Counted from the first letter of the stretch, positions 30,764 through 43,339 are shown. The stretch: 64,000 nt of DNA from Echinarachnius parma (GCA_037951105.1 JBAMJV010010674.1:62001-126000); one strand, 5' to 3'. Program-made: numbers and translations. Notes: a model not told the origin generated them from the sequence alone.

Positions 30764-31022
30764 GCCCCATATTCATGAAACCCCGCTAGCTTTGTAAAAT
30801 ACACTAATATTTCCTTGCTAAGTGTATTTTAAATGTGCAGCTTTATCGAGTAGCAAACATTTTTCCTAGTCCGAAACTAGGGTCAACTGGGTAAGTCTTG
30901 CGTACCCACTAAGTTAATCTTGGTTAGCAACTAAAAGAACTTGCGTGTAATTCGTAGCCACGTCATCCAAAATAGAATTAGCAAGGAACTTTTAAAGCTA
31001 GCAGGCTTTCATGAATATGGGC
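30764..31022. mobile_element. 'cccatattcatgaaa' MITE
   Basis: The inverted ends are gccccatattcatgaaa and tttcatgaatatgggc, with further inverted interior ('cgctagc', 'gctagcagg'). Related copies lie at 37042-37503 and 52893-53350. Confidence 0.7.
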
Positions 31023-33624
31023 GCTGTTCCCTACTAGATTTGCAATCCACTTTGAGTTAACTCCCTGAATGCCAAGCTCGCATTTTTGCGAGCATTAAAA
31101 TCCCTGGCACTTTAAAGAGTTAATGCAGAACCAACCATTTTTTTTTGCATTTTTGTTTGCGCACACACATCAGTGTATTTTCTCCATCCCTGATAATATC
31201 TATCAATTCTGCAATTTTTGCATGCAACTCCTACTGTAATGCTTTATTTGAGTAAACCTGTTCCCTACTAGATTTTTTTGGAACCATATTTTAAAAAAAG
31301 ATAGACTTTAACTATTGTACAAGCAAAAAGTTATTGAGAAATATGAGTGGCACAAAACTTTGGTCACTGCCGCCATTAAAGCTTGAATTGTTGCAAATAA
31401 ACTATAGTATAGCGAGACATAAAGGGTAGACAAAATGGAAGACAACGTTATAAATATGAAGCATATTTGGTAGAGTTTTAAAGCCAAATAATAGTTATAG
31501 TGCCGATTTATATAGAGCCACGTTTCACACAGTGCGACTCTCCTGGCACACAGAGCCTACTTGACCGGATCCAACTGGTTTCAGTCGGATTGGGTCAGTG
31601 TGCGTAGCCTTCTGATGGGGCTCGACTCTATCCTCAATGAAAACCAGTCAGATCCGGCCGAGTTGGCTCTGTGTGTGTTGGGCTTTAGTTGTAGCAATAC
31701 AAATAAATGGTCAATAAAAAATGTACTAATCAATTGTTTTTTAATATGCTGCAAAGATGTTGAATGTGTTATAATGGATATATGCACATGTACTGCTACA
31801 TTCTGTAGAAAAGTATGATGTTGTGATTTATTGAAAATGAACTTTATAAATGTTTATAACTTTTAAGTTATTATTCTAAAGTTTTGGACAGGTGGTTCCG
31901 TCTAAAGGGCAAGCAAGAAATTTTTTTTTTTTGTAGCACCCAGTGTTTTGGGGAAAGATTTGCTGCTGTAAAAATTGGTAGATTAGTAAATTGTTGTCAA
32001 TTTTATTACATATAATAGATGAAAAAAAGCTTTCATGCATACATGTGCATGTACAGTAATTTTGAAAAAAGTACTTTGGATAATGTGCAGCTGAAAAAAC
32101 AAACTTTTTTGATAAAAAATAGCATCGCAGAAGCAGAACCTTTTTTTATGGCAGTGGTTTGTAGCAATTTTTGGTCCAAATATTGCAGATCACCTATCAT
32201 TGTATGTTGATTTGATGTGGAATGTGTAGTACAATGAAGTTGTATGATCAGGCTACCAAATATGGCCCGTGCTGTAATATGGCCCCCCCTGTTTATCAGC
32301 TGATTAAGCGCATTAACATAGAAAATTTCGCGCAGTGAACTTAAGTGCAATAAGACTCTTTGTGCAAGCAAAAAATTATCTTCTGCGCGCTCATAGTCAA
32401 GTGTGTACAAATGAATGGGAAATTTTTGGCACAAGGGAATAAATGACATGGTTTCAGAATTGGCTCAGATTTGTCACGTTTATACAAATGTTTTGTGGAT
32501 AAATTAAATCTTCAGGATTTTAAGAACACTTTGATGGCACTTTCATTGGAAAAAGTTTATTATTTTTCAAAGAAAACAGACTTTAAAAAGGGGGGCAATA
32601 TTACGGCACCCTTTTTCAATGTGATTGTTTTGCGCAGTGAAATGCAAATCGCCATTACGGGACAATTACGATCACAGTCGGCAGATAAGGTATGGCATTT
32701 TTTTCATCTTCATTTGAAGTTCATTCTTTACAAATTTTGTGTTTTTTACTATCTTAGTTTTTTCAGATATCGGTTGTTAAAAATTAGGGGGGCCATATTC
32801 GGACACCGCATCATACTAGATACTTGCCGGCCGCATCAAAATGCAATTGTATCTCAAATAAAACTTCCAGTTGAGTTCGAAAAAAGTAGTACACTTTATG
32901 ACCAAGTGAAACTTTCATATTATTGTCCATTCAATTTATGTTTTTTTTTTTAAATCGAAGCCTATGCCAGTTATATTATGTCAAACATTTTTGTCCATCA
33001 ATATGAAAATATTTAGTTTTCTTCAATAAATTGCACTTATTACATGAAGAAACATGACGGGAGTGATTTAGGCAGCCAGTATAACGGAACCGATTTTGGT
33101 TTGATTGGTCAGTTTTAGTCATCCATTCCAACAACCAAAGAAATATGTAATCCAGAATCATTTTATGCAGACTTAAATACTGCTAACAATCATAGGAACT
33201 TGTCAAAATTATTGTAACATTTATCTGGAAGTGCACCCATTTAATACAATCTGCACTTTTGGTGGAATGGAATACTAAAAACTAATCTTTTATGTATAAA
33301 TAGATAATTTTGTTGGGGTGTTTATATAATAATAATGCAGGTTCCCATTTATTTGTACTATCATCATTATTATAATCATATTGATTCTGACCAGATGGTG
33401 CATGTATTAATGTGATGAATAATAAAGTAGAAATTATGAATTTCAAGAAACGATACGAGTGGATTTGTTTTTCTTTTGTTCAATATGAAATTAGCGTTCT
33501 ATGAATAGTTCTTATTGCAATGTAAAATTCATGTTGCATTGTATTTGTATGTACCGGGACATGTGTATTTATTTTGTGTGCAATCAAATTCATCACCCTG
33601 TTCCTTGTATATTCATGACATAAG
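31023..33624. other. no gene seen
   Basis: Repeat-like AT-rich DNA. A short inverted repeat 'cacacagagcc'/'ggctctgtgtgtg' lies at 31548-31677. Segments at about 32250-32810 contain 'tatggcccgtg' and 'ggccatattcgg', which may be decayed ends of an element. No exon is supported. Confidence 0.4.
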
Positions 33625-33696
33625 AAGATGCTACACAACACATTCTGTATAGCTCTGGTGTGTTTGTGTGTGTGGGGTGTGTACGTGTATTTGGAC

Positions 33697-34047
33697 GTGG
33701 TGTGGCAAGATTGGTAGAGCGCGCGCTTTCCGATCGTGAGACTCAGAGTTTGAACCCTGTGTAGGCCCACTGCGTTTGTCCTTCAGCAAGACAATTAATC
33801 CACAATTGCTGCTCTCTACCCAGGTGTATAAATGGGTACCATGGTCAGGTGTTAATTATCCTTAGCGCCATCATCAGTGGCGGCTCGGCTAGTATGCTCC
33901 CCGGGGAGTTGAGAAAGTACGCAATATCATTGTGTGGGTTTGAAATGTACCTGATGACCATGGGTAATAATAATTAAATAATTATTTAAGCGCTTAGAGG
34001 CTCTTTGCAATATGCGCTATATAAATGTCTATTATTATTATATATTA
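33697..34047 (+). mobile_element. tRNA-derived SINE, possible Deu-domain type
   Basis: Box A-like 'tggcaagattggtagagcg', box B-like 'gagtttgaaccc', then a conserved body 'tatgctccccggggagttga' and a 3' tail 'gcgctatataaatgtctatt' with (att)n. Body and tail resemble SINEs of deuterostome invertebrates, a call from recall rather than a search. Copies are at 50246 and 60543. Confidence 0.75.
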
Positions 34048-34394
34048 AAGTGATCCATTAACTTTGTAAAATTCAACCCAAAACACTTGGATCTTTCCCC
34101 CTTCTCCTGTACGTTGTTATTTAGCTTGTAGTACAGGAGAATGAAATGGGTTCCGATTTTTCAAATGTCTCCCTAATTATGGAGAAAGTAAGATTGAATT
34201 TGAAAGTGTCTATGGACGCTTTTGACCATAGAAATTGAAATCAATCGTCCATATCATCAATCGTCCATATCATCCAAATTTGGATACATCACGCGAGCGA
34301 TAGGGATAAAATCAGACATTAGTTTTCTAAGAAAATCTTGAATATGCATTCTCAAGAAAAATTTGTTGGGGAAAATATAAAGTTAATGGATCAC
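34048..34394. mobile_element. MITE 'agtgatccattaactttg'
   Basis: Its right end 'aaagttaatggatcact' is the inverted copy of the left end. The body has 'caaatgtctccctaattatg'. Copy in unit B at about 50559-50907. A related decayed repeat lies in intron 3 of the acyltransferase gene (about 18480-18810). Confidence 0.7.
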
Positions 34395-35527
34395 TATGCA
34401 TTTCTATGTAGTATGCAAATACAATACATGTTGGTATCATGAGTAAACTGACAAACATACATGTATACAGTGGAACCTCGTTACAAAGAACTCGCATAGA
34501 TTTTAAGTTGAACTTGACTCTACATTGGACCTTTACAAATTATGAAGAGCCGTTAGGCATAAAGTTGAAATAATTGATAAATATTTGTTTTTGCTCTAAA
34601 TCTCAAATACGTGTATATTTTTAAAACTTTCTTTTGAATATGTTTCATTCCAAGGCTACAAATGTCTTTCCACAATTGTTAGGTCCAACGAGAGTCTCTG
34701 TGAAACACCCCCAGGTTCTACTTTGTGCAACAAGATCAAATAAGGACATTCATAAGAGAGAATTTGCATTCTGGAAAATTTAATACATGTACAGAATAAA
34801 AACATCTTGACAAAAATAACGCAATTATAGTTTGAAAGGAATTACCATCAAAATGATCAACAAACTTTTATGTAATACGTATTCTGTAGTATACTTATCA
34901 CAAATGATCACATTAAAACAGAAAATATGGAAATAATTTCAGTTCTCACTATCAAAGATGAGATCATGCCATATTTTTTCTTCAAAAATCAAATTTTTTC
35001 AAACTCTAAGTATTACTAGCTTTTTATAAAACAGTAAACATTTTCCAACTTGTATAAATGTACAGGTCTTTGTTTTTTAATTAACATGTAACATCAAAAC
35101 CAACAATAGGAAAAGGGATTATAAGACAAAGGGAACAATAAACATTCATTGAAACTGTTAACTTTATACACATGCAAGCCTCCACACTTAGATGTAATTG
35201 TTTCTGTATTAATTATTGGCACATTCAGGCAAGTAAACTAGACAATTTATGACATTTTACTTGCTCGACATCAATTTTTACTTGCCCTGGGCAAGCCGGC
35301 AAGTGCTTGTGTCGAGCCCTGATACATGTATCCGGGCTACATACAGTACAATTGGTTGATATTTCAACAGAGCATTCATATACATGTAGGTACAATGTGT
35401 AATAAGTGCTTTCACTAACTTATATATCAGTGCCCGAATACACACAAATTAGAACACACTTCATTACCTCATAACAAACAAACAAAAACAATTATTATAC
35501 ATATGACAAATTATGAGTAGGCAAATA

Positions 35528-36094
35528 CCCAGGTAGCAAACAAACGTTGGTCCATCGTTGGACCAACGTTGTCCAATTTTTTTGGCAACGTTGGTCCAAC
35601 GTTGTCCGGCAACGTTGGACCAACGTTGCTTGTGTACGCCCAACCAACGCTGCTCCAACGTTGGCGAAAACAAAATACCAACCTTGGATCAACGTTGGTC
35701 CAATAAGTCTGTCCAACGTCCAACGAGTTGGCAAATTTCCAACGTTGGACCAACGTTGGCATCCAACCAGATTTCAACTTCCAAGGAGTTGCGAGAATCC
35801 AACGTTAATCCAACGTTGGACCAACGTTGGCATCCAACCAGATTTCAACTTCCAAGGAGTTGCGAGAATCCAACGTTAATCCAACGTTGGCATCCAACCA
35901 GATTTCAACTTCCAAGGAGTTGCGAGAATCCAACGTTAATCCAACGTTGGACCAACGTTGGTATCCAACCAGATTTCAACTTCCTAGCAGTTGCAAGAAT
36001 CCAACGTTAATCCAACGTTGGACCAACGTTGGTTTCCAACTTCCAACGAGTTTCGAGATTCCAACGTTGGTCCAACGTTGGCTTGCTACCTGGG
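35528..36094. mobile_element. 567-bp CCAACGTTGG-rich element at TA
   Basis: The ends CCCAGGTAGCAA and TTGCTACCTGGG... (finishing GCTACCTGGG at 36094) are inverted and flanked by TA. The interior holds about 23 AACGTT motifs, mostly within the palindrome CCAACGTTGG, and four copies of a 'catccaaccagatttcaact' unit. Unit B lacks it: 'ggcaaaTAttgtaaccag' at 51933-51950 is the near-empty site. Confidence 0.85.
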
Positions 36095-36264
36095 TAAGTA
36101 ACCAGTAATATTATTTACCATTAACCTGTTTTTAAATTAAATTTGTTGCCATGGTACCACAATAGGCTTGATGTAAAGCCGTTTTCCTTTTCAATTCATC
36201 CTTGATTTTTGCTCTCAATGAATGTCGTTGTTATAAAGAACATTCAAGAGACATCAATCATTAA

Positions 36265-36762
36265 AGGTGCACCTGTAAAGTGTCTATAACTCCACAAAAA
36301 TTAATTTGAGATTCCACATTTCTCTTCTACCGTGTTGTTTGGCTATTTTGGTAAGAAAATAATAAAATAGGGTTACCGTAGATTTGTTTTCAAATGCCCC
36401 TTTAGTATGACGATATCTATCATTGATAATCATTCAGCTCAAGAGCGTTTATAAATGCATGGTCATACTGTAATTAGTTATAAACGCTGAAAAAGAGCAA
36501 AGAAAATAGGATTCCAGCGGGATTCAAACCCGAGACCTCCGGATTGCTAGACCGGCGCTCTTACCGACTGAGCTATAGAAAACCATTTGTTCGGTGTTAT
36601 AAAAGCTGACACATATTTTAACTTTCTCAACCAGGAAAGCAGTGTTCTTTTTCAATGAAACTTTCACACATCATTCGGACATATCTTACAATGATATTTT
36701 GGTATAGGATTAAAGTCTCAAATATCATTTTGGGCAATATCCGACACTTTACAGGTGCACCT
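36265..36762. mobile_element. TTAA-flanked MITE carrying a tRNA-like segment
   Basis: The ends AGGTGCACCTGTAAAGTGTC and its exact inverted copy are flanked by TTAA at 36261-36264 and 36763-36766. The tRNA-like segment sits inside on the - strand. The element is duplicated in unit B at 52113-52613. Confidence 0.8.
36509..36586 (-). repeat. tRNA-Ala-like (AGC) relic inside a MITE
   Basis: On the - strand the D arm (TAGCTCAGTCGGTAAGAGC), anticodon region CCGGTCTAGCAATCCGG and T arm CGGGTTTGAATCCCG are well kept. The acceptor stem (ttttcta against tggaatc) does not pair, and the anticodon stem has a T-T mismatch. Probably tRNA-derived and not a working tRNA gene. Twin at 52361-52434. Confidence 0.65.
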
Positions 36763-37041
36763 TTAAAAGAAAACCCTGCATGAGAAATAAGTTGCTCTCG
36801 ATCATTGTTTGCATAATTTCATTAGCAGTATCGCTGTATCGGCAATAATCTTCAGGATTGAAACCCGATTGAAAGAGGCAGATTAACCCGAAGAAGAAGA
36901 AGCTAGAACATGGTAATATTCAAATATTTGTCTTCTTCTTAATTAATTGCCCTGTTTGGGCAGGTAACTCAAATGTTACTTGCCCACACCCGATTTTCGT
37001 TTGCCCTGAGCAAGCCAGATAGTGAGTTTGTTAGAGCTCAG

Positions 37042-37503
37042 GGCCCATATTCATGAAAGCCTGCTAGCTTAGTTCCTTGCTAAGTCTATTTTAGGGTTAT
37101 ACACAAGATCTTTTAGTTGCTAACTTAGGCGAACTTAGAGGGTACCTAAGGCTTACCCAGTTGACCCTCGTTGGGGACTAGGAAAACTGTTTGTTGCTCA
37201 ATAAACTGCACATTTAAAATACACTTAGCAAGGAACTAAGCTAGCATGTTTCATGAATATAGGGCCTGCTAGCTTAGTTTCGTGCTAACTTGCTAAGTGT
37301 ATTTAAAATGATACAGTTTAGTGAGCAACAAACAGTTTCCCTAGTCCCCAACTAGGGTTAGCTGGTTAAGCCTTAGGTACCCACTAAATAAACCGTAGTT
37401 ACATGTAGCAACTTAAAGATCATACATGTGCTTAATTCTTAGACATATCATCCAAAAAAAGCATGAAACTATATGTAGCTAGCAAGGTTTATGAACATGT
37501 GCT
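37042..37503. repeat. two adjacent 'cccatattcatgaaag' MITE copies
   Basis: The first copy runs 37042-37267 and ends 'catgaatatagggcc'. A second, more decayed copy runs directly on to 37503. The same pair is in unit B at 52893-53350. Confidence 0.65.
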
Positions 37504-39359
37504 ATGGTATATTCCTCACTACTGGTATTTCACATTTCACAACATTATTATAAACTGGGCTCCAAAAGAAACTGATCACTTTTTCAGAGCGCCGCTCACT
37601 AAAATCCATAGCATCAAATTGAATCATATTTAGACACAGATAAGCTATTGTTCTCCTTATGAAGCATATCTTTAAAATTACAAATTTGCTTTTGCCAAAA
37701 AATAGAAAAATGCGATGGAATCACTACAGGTCAGTTTTAAAAAATCACAGAAACTGCTCGCTGCGAACCTCCACGAGAGGCGGTCTATTCAGAACTTTCA
37801 ATAGCTATTCATTCAACTTCAAAGCGGGTTATTAGTCCAGTCAATATATGGTCTTGACCTCGGCAAAATTGCAACACGGGATTTTTTTTCGGAATTCTGT
37901 TCAGGAAACTCCCCTTAACAACCAAAAAAAAGTCCCAAGAAATCGAAGTTGCGGAAAGTGGTTTAATTTGCATAATATGCAAATTAGGTATTGTTTGAAT
38001 GTAAAAATATTAAATTAATTGTTTTAAAATATTTATATACTATATTGACGCCAGAAAAGTATGGCAACCCAATATTAGGATCATAAAGTACACGATGAAC
38101 GCATACCCGTACTAGTAATTACTACATAATTTGCATAATATGCAAATTAGGTATTGTTTGAATGTACAAATATTAAATTAATTGTTTCAAAATATTTATA
38201 ACCTATACTGACGCCAGAAAAGTATGGCAACCCAATATTAGGATCATAAAGTACACGATGAACGCATACCCGTACTAGTAATTACTACATAATTTGCATA
38301 ATATGCAAATTAGGTTTCACCCAAAAATCAAATATTCCATATTGTTGAACAAATAGACTTGATCGAGTGGATGCAAATGATAAAGCCTTTATATTTTTAA
38401 GGTCAGATGTGAAACAGGTTAGGGTGACACGCAATCGAAACATTAGCATCATTAGTACTTTGCATATTATGCAAATGAGCTATAGTTTGATTGGATCAAT
38501 ATGAAGTTTTGTATTGTTTAAAAACTAAATGCACTATCATAGCCAGAAGAGTGTGCACATCTTGTATCAAAAGCCAATATACCATAACACACGGTGACAC
38601 GTATATCAGTTCAACATAATTTGCATATAATTTGCATAATATGCAAATTAATGTCCACAAAATGGTAAAATATTGCACATTTCTTTAAAAAAAACGGACT
38701 TGATTGAGTGAATACAAACGATAAAACCTTCATTTTTCAGGTCAGTAGTAGCAAGTATTTTTGTTAGACATCCTACCAAAACAGTAGGCCTGTAATTAAA
38801 GTGCTTTGCATTATGCAAATGAGCTATTGAAACGGTTACTGATAATTTTAGTTTCGATGTAACTTTGCATTTACAAATGAATGAAAACTATAGGCTACAG
38901 AATGGTAATCAATTTGTACCAAGTTCAACGAACACATCTATGGACTCATCAATCGTGATAGATGATACATAAATTGGGGATATTATTCCTATTATTAGTA
39001 TTTATCTGCATATAGATTCCCATGTTTCATTGGTACAACGAAATTTCAATGAAGATTTGCATTTAGAAACATAACAGGTCAAACTGTTATAGTTATGTAT
39101 ACAGTTTTCACAGTAAAGACATAACTGCTCATATGATATCGAGAAATAATAATAGCGTAACTTGCTTTGAACAATGCAAATAATTTAGCCTTTTTTATAT
39201 TCTAACATTCTAGGTTTTAAAACTGTTGAACAAAAGCGTATAACAGCAGAGATTTTCTTTCAAACTTCAGCAAACATAATGGCATGTTGTCCGTACAAGT
39301 CAATTGCATCATTGCATGCTAACATGAAAGTCGACAGCGAGAATGATGGTCATTTTAAG

Positions 39360-40403
39360 CCCGGGGGCCACTCAACTATATTGCTGTACACACGCGCGAC
39401 CAAAAAAACGGGTAAAAGGGTCCTTTTTGCCGATCATGACGCGTCACGCGCGTGACGCGTTTCGGGTGTCAAAAAGGCCAAAATCAGAAAAAAGGGTATG
39501 TTTGTGGAGTTAAACAAATCCCGGGGGGTCTGTCCTCATAGAAAGGGGGGTATCATGCGTGACCAAGGACTTGCCAAAAGCACCCTAAGCGAGTATTTGC
39601 GTGGTGCAAAAAATACACCCTAAGTAAGTGTGATTATCGGTAATTTGATACCCTAAGCAAGTAATCAATTTTTTGTAAACCCCTCAGCAAGTATTTTTGA
39701 TACCCTAAGCAAGTAATCAATTTTTTGTAACCCCCTAAGCAAGTTATAACTATTTTTGATACCCTAAGCAAGTAATCAAATTTTTGTAAACCCCTAAGCA
39801 AGTCATAACTATATTTGAAACCCTAAGCAAGTAATCTTTTTTTTTGTAAACCCCTATTAAAAGCAAGTGATAACTATTTTTGATACCCTAAGCAAGTAAG
39901 CTGAGTTTTTGAGACCCTAAATGAGTAATTCATCTTTTTGAGACCCTAAACGAGTAATTTATCAGCGTAAAAAAGATACCCTTTTTCCTGATTTTGGGTG
40001 ATTTTGAAACCCTATTCGAGATACTCGAGTATCTCGCCTGATCGTAAAAAAACACCCTAATTACTCGTTTTCTTGGTCACGCATGATACCCCCCTTTCAA
40101 TGAGGACAGACCCGCCCCCCCCCCCCCCCCCCCCCCACCCGGGAAACAAATACGCGTTTAGGGTATCTTTTTCTCCAAACTTGTTTAATTGAGAGCAATT
40201 GACGTAGACCTAGTTTAGGGGTATGTTTTAGGGGTATGTTTTAGGGGTTATATTTGTTTTGGGGGCAAAATTGACAAAAAAAGTACGCGAAAATACTTGA
40301 ATAGGGTATAAATTTGACCAATGGATACAACTTGTTTAGGGTGGGTTTGAAAAACCTGTGGTCGCGCGTGTGTACAGCAATATAGTTGAGTGGGCCCCCC
40401 GGC
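39360..40403. mobile_element. 1.04-kb nested element with 8-bp TSD
   Basis: The inverted ends cccgggggccactcaac and gttgagtgggccccccggc are flanked by the exact 8-bp repeat ATTTTAAG at 39352-39359 and 40404-40411. The long arms contain 'tatattgctgtacacacgcg' and its complement. The interior is a tandem of 'accctaagcaagtaatc' units and a C run at 40109-40136. The superfamily is not certain; 8-bp duplications fit hAT or P-type elements. Confidence 0.85.
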
Positions 40404-42176
40404 ATTTTAAGATTGTTTCCCTTTATCTGAGGAACAGGAATTGAACTGAAAAGATACAACAAACTATCTAGTTTAAAAACGTAAATATTTTTTTTTTTTT
40501 CAAATCGTATAGTGCAGGAAAATTGAAGGATTCACAGGTTTTCACCCAACAGGGGCCGCGACGAGAACGCTCCTTCATTGGCCCCCCAAAATAATAAAAA
40601 CAGAAATAAACAGAAATGACTAGAAATGTTAAAATATTTCTCCAAAATATAACTATGTAACATTATCCTCTTGTCATTTTATAAAGACAACTCAAATCTG
40701 CTTACCACATGTTTTGAAATGATGTGATAATGATTTCACATGTGAAAATATACTCCGGAACGTACTTTCATTCTGGTAAATGTTCTTGTTCTTTAGAAAA
40801 ACACAATCCTTAGTTCGTTATATACAGTTAGGACATGTCGCCCTGGTTACATGTTATGCACAGGTTTTCTTTTTTGTTGTAATTATACCGAACTTACTTC
40901 AGAATCATATTTGTATACATTAATCCTGCTTAGGATAAGTTTGTTATATCATAACCTAAGAACATGTTTAGCGACTTATATTTGTTTCTAACGTAGATGT
41001 TGCACTCACACATGCATTTAAGCGGTCATAATTTATAGTCACTTCTATTTTTGTTTGTTTATCAAAATATATTATAAATCAAACTTGAAATCGGTAAATT
41101 ATAATCCTTGCTTTCTCCAGGACTGCTTCATACATATTTCTCTAAATAGAATATATCATCTTGCTTTCAAATAAAGTGTTATGATGAATAGGACATTGTC
41201 CTGCTGTCCATAATAATAATGAATTTATATAGCGCATTTTCCATATAGAATGTTCAAATGCGCTTGATATTATGATTAATGAGTGTGTCTACTTTTAATC
41301 GTATTCAATATACATGCATTTGTTTTAACAGGCTTTATTTTTGTCAAGTTTAATGTGTACAAATGAGTTGACCATATCTCTTTGTGCCATCTACATTTCA
41401 CTTAGTCATCATTCATTATTATTTTGAAACCACTGTCCATGTCCTCTTCATCGCTTTGTTGATGTGTCACTTATTCAAACCTTACTAAGTTTATCGTGTA
41501 AGTTTTTGTCAAAGTATATGTTTCCCTTGTAAAAAATAAGCTATGAAAGGTTACTTAGTATAATTTTGAAATATATCATTTATACAACATATTGTGTGAG
41601 ATTTCCAGTCTTGTGAATTAGCACAATTGTACATGACGGTTAACGTAACTGTATTATATGTGCATGTTATCCTTATATACATACATACATTTGTTTGTCC
41701 TTGTTTTTCATCAACAAATATCTAATCAATATGATTTTGACAATAATCAAATTACAGTGTGTATGTCTTCCTGCTCCACATGATCAAAATTTCAGTTGTC
41801 GTCCATCAATAGAAATCTTTGGTGCTAAATAAGTAATCGACATTTTGACATGACATTAAAGAAACTTAAATCCTGGATCACGTACTTTTCAAACTCTGGC
41901 TTAAGAAATTGCATTATAAGTTATGGGTCAAGATCAATCGTAAGTCAATGTAGATGAACCTTCAAGGTGATGACCTTCTTTTGGCAGGGTTTGATAATAG
42001 ATGCATAATATGCAAATTGCATCACAATGGATGGATTGTCTTGCTCCCATTGGGTGCCATAAACGTTGTAATTACCGACCTTGCCAATAGAGGCTTTATC
42101 ATTTGCATTCACTCAATAAAGTCTGTATTTTTTTTTAGAATATGAAATATCTACATCATAGGGCATCTTAAATTTG

Positions 42177-42345
42177 GTTAGTATGCTCCCATGGGAGTTG
42201 AGATGGTGCACACGATAGGTATGCGGGTTTGAACTGTACCTGATGACCAATTGCAAGGGTAATAACACGCCTCTGAATAGGGCACCCAGATTCATGGCGC
42301 TCTATATAAATTCTATATTGATATTATTATTATTATTATTGATAT
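42177..42345 (+). mobile_element. 5'-truncated SINE
   Basis: 'tatgctcccatgggagttga', 'gggtttgaactgtacctgat' and the tail 'gcgctctatataaattcta' with (att)n match the body and tail of the SINE at 33697. Confidence 0.65.
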
Positions 42346-43339
42346 TTTTATCTGTCTTTTGTGGATCTTAATTTGCATAATTATGCAAATAATATTGGTA
42401 CTATTAGTACTGATATATGTGCGTTTTAGTATCTTAGCTTTGGATAAAAGATTCACAAACTTTTCTAGCTAAAATCATACATCTACATTTCAAACGACTG
42501 CAGAACTTCATTGGTCCATTTAAACAATAGCTCATTCGCATATTATGCAAATTACTTTGATAGTAATGTTTTGATTGTATGTCAAACTTTACCCTTTTTC
42601 ATATCTGACCTTTAAAAAGATACTTTTTCATTTGCATCCTCTCAATGAAGCCCGATTTGTAAAACAATATGAAATTTTTTCTTTTTTTGCGAGCTTAATT
42701 TGCATATTATGCAAATTAAGTAGCTATTATTAGAACGGACGTGCGTTCATCGTGTAGTTTGGGATACCAATATTTGGTTGCCATACTTTTTTGGCGTTAA
42801 TATAGTATATAAATATTTTTAAACAATTAATTTCATATTTTTACTTTCAAACAATACCTAATTTGCATATTATGCAAATTAAACCACTTTCCGCAACTCC
42901 GATTTCTTGGGACTTTTTTTTGGTTGTTAAGGGGAGTTTCCTGAACAGAATTCCGAAAAAAAATCCCGTGTTGCAATTTTGCCGAGGTTACCCCCTTATA
43001 TATGCTAGATTGACTGGACTATATGTAACCACTAGACTAGCTATTGTCCGTACCGAGCTCTGTGCCCGGAAGGCGAGCAGTTTCTGTGATTTTCGAAAAA
43101 TGACCTCTTGCGATTTCACCTTATTTTATTCTTTGTTGACTAAAGCAAACATAATTTGTTTTAGATGAGCTTGCTAAGGGGTATTGTAGCTAATCTATGC
43201 TCAATTATGATTAATGTTTATGCTTTGGATTTTAATGTGTGTCACTCTGAAGAAGTGATAAGTTTCTTTTGGAACCCAGTTTAGTAATTATCTTCTTTCT
43301 ACCCTTCATTCTTGTTTGTTTCATTTTATAAACTATCTT

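Larger units (their letters stand above)
37553..43281. mobile_element. 5.7-kb foldback element at TA, absent from unit B
   Basis: The inverted ends AACTGGGCTCCAAAAGAAAC and its mirrored form ('gtttcttttggaacccagtt') lie between TA dinucleotides at 37551-37552 and 43282-43283. Unit B reads 'cattattaTAgtaattatc' uninterrupted (TA at 54126-54127). The arms are about 1.3 kb, built of diverged ~165-bp monomers with the palindrome 'tttgcataatatgcaaa'. A 162-bp monomer is duplicated at 37970-38290. There is no transposase frame. A second element (39360-40403) and a SINE piece (42177-42345) sit inside. Confidence 0.88.

Noticed and set aside
32250-32810. Inverted-repeat element with 'tatggcccgtg' ends
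   Set aside because: Similarity of the two ends is too weak to call without an alignment.
35495-36108. Repeat peptides of the NVGPTLDQRW type
   Set aside because: They arise from the CCAACGTTGG repeats of a transposable element and are open in several frames on both strands.
36509-36586. Functional tRNA gene
   Set aside because: The acceptor stem does not pair, the anticodon stem has a mismatch, and it lies inside a MITE present twice through segmental duplication.
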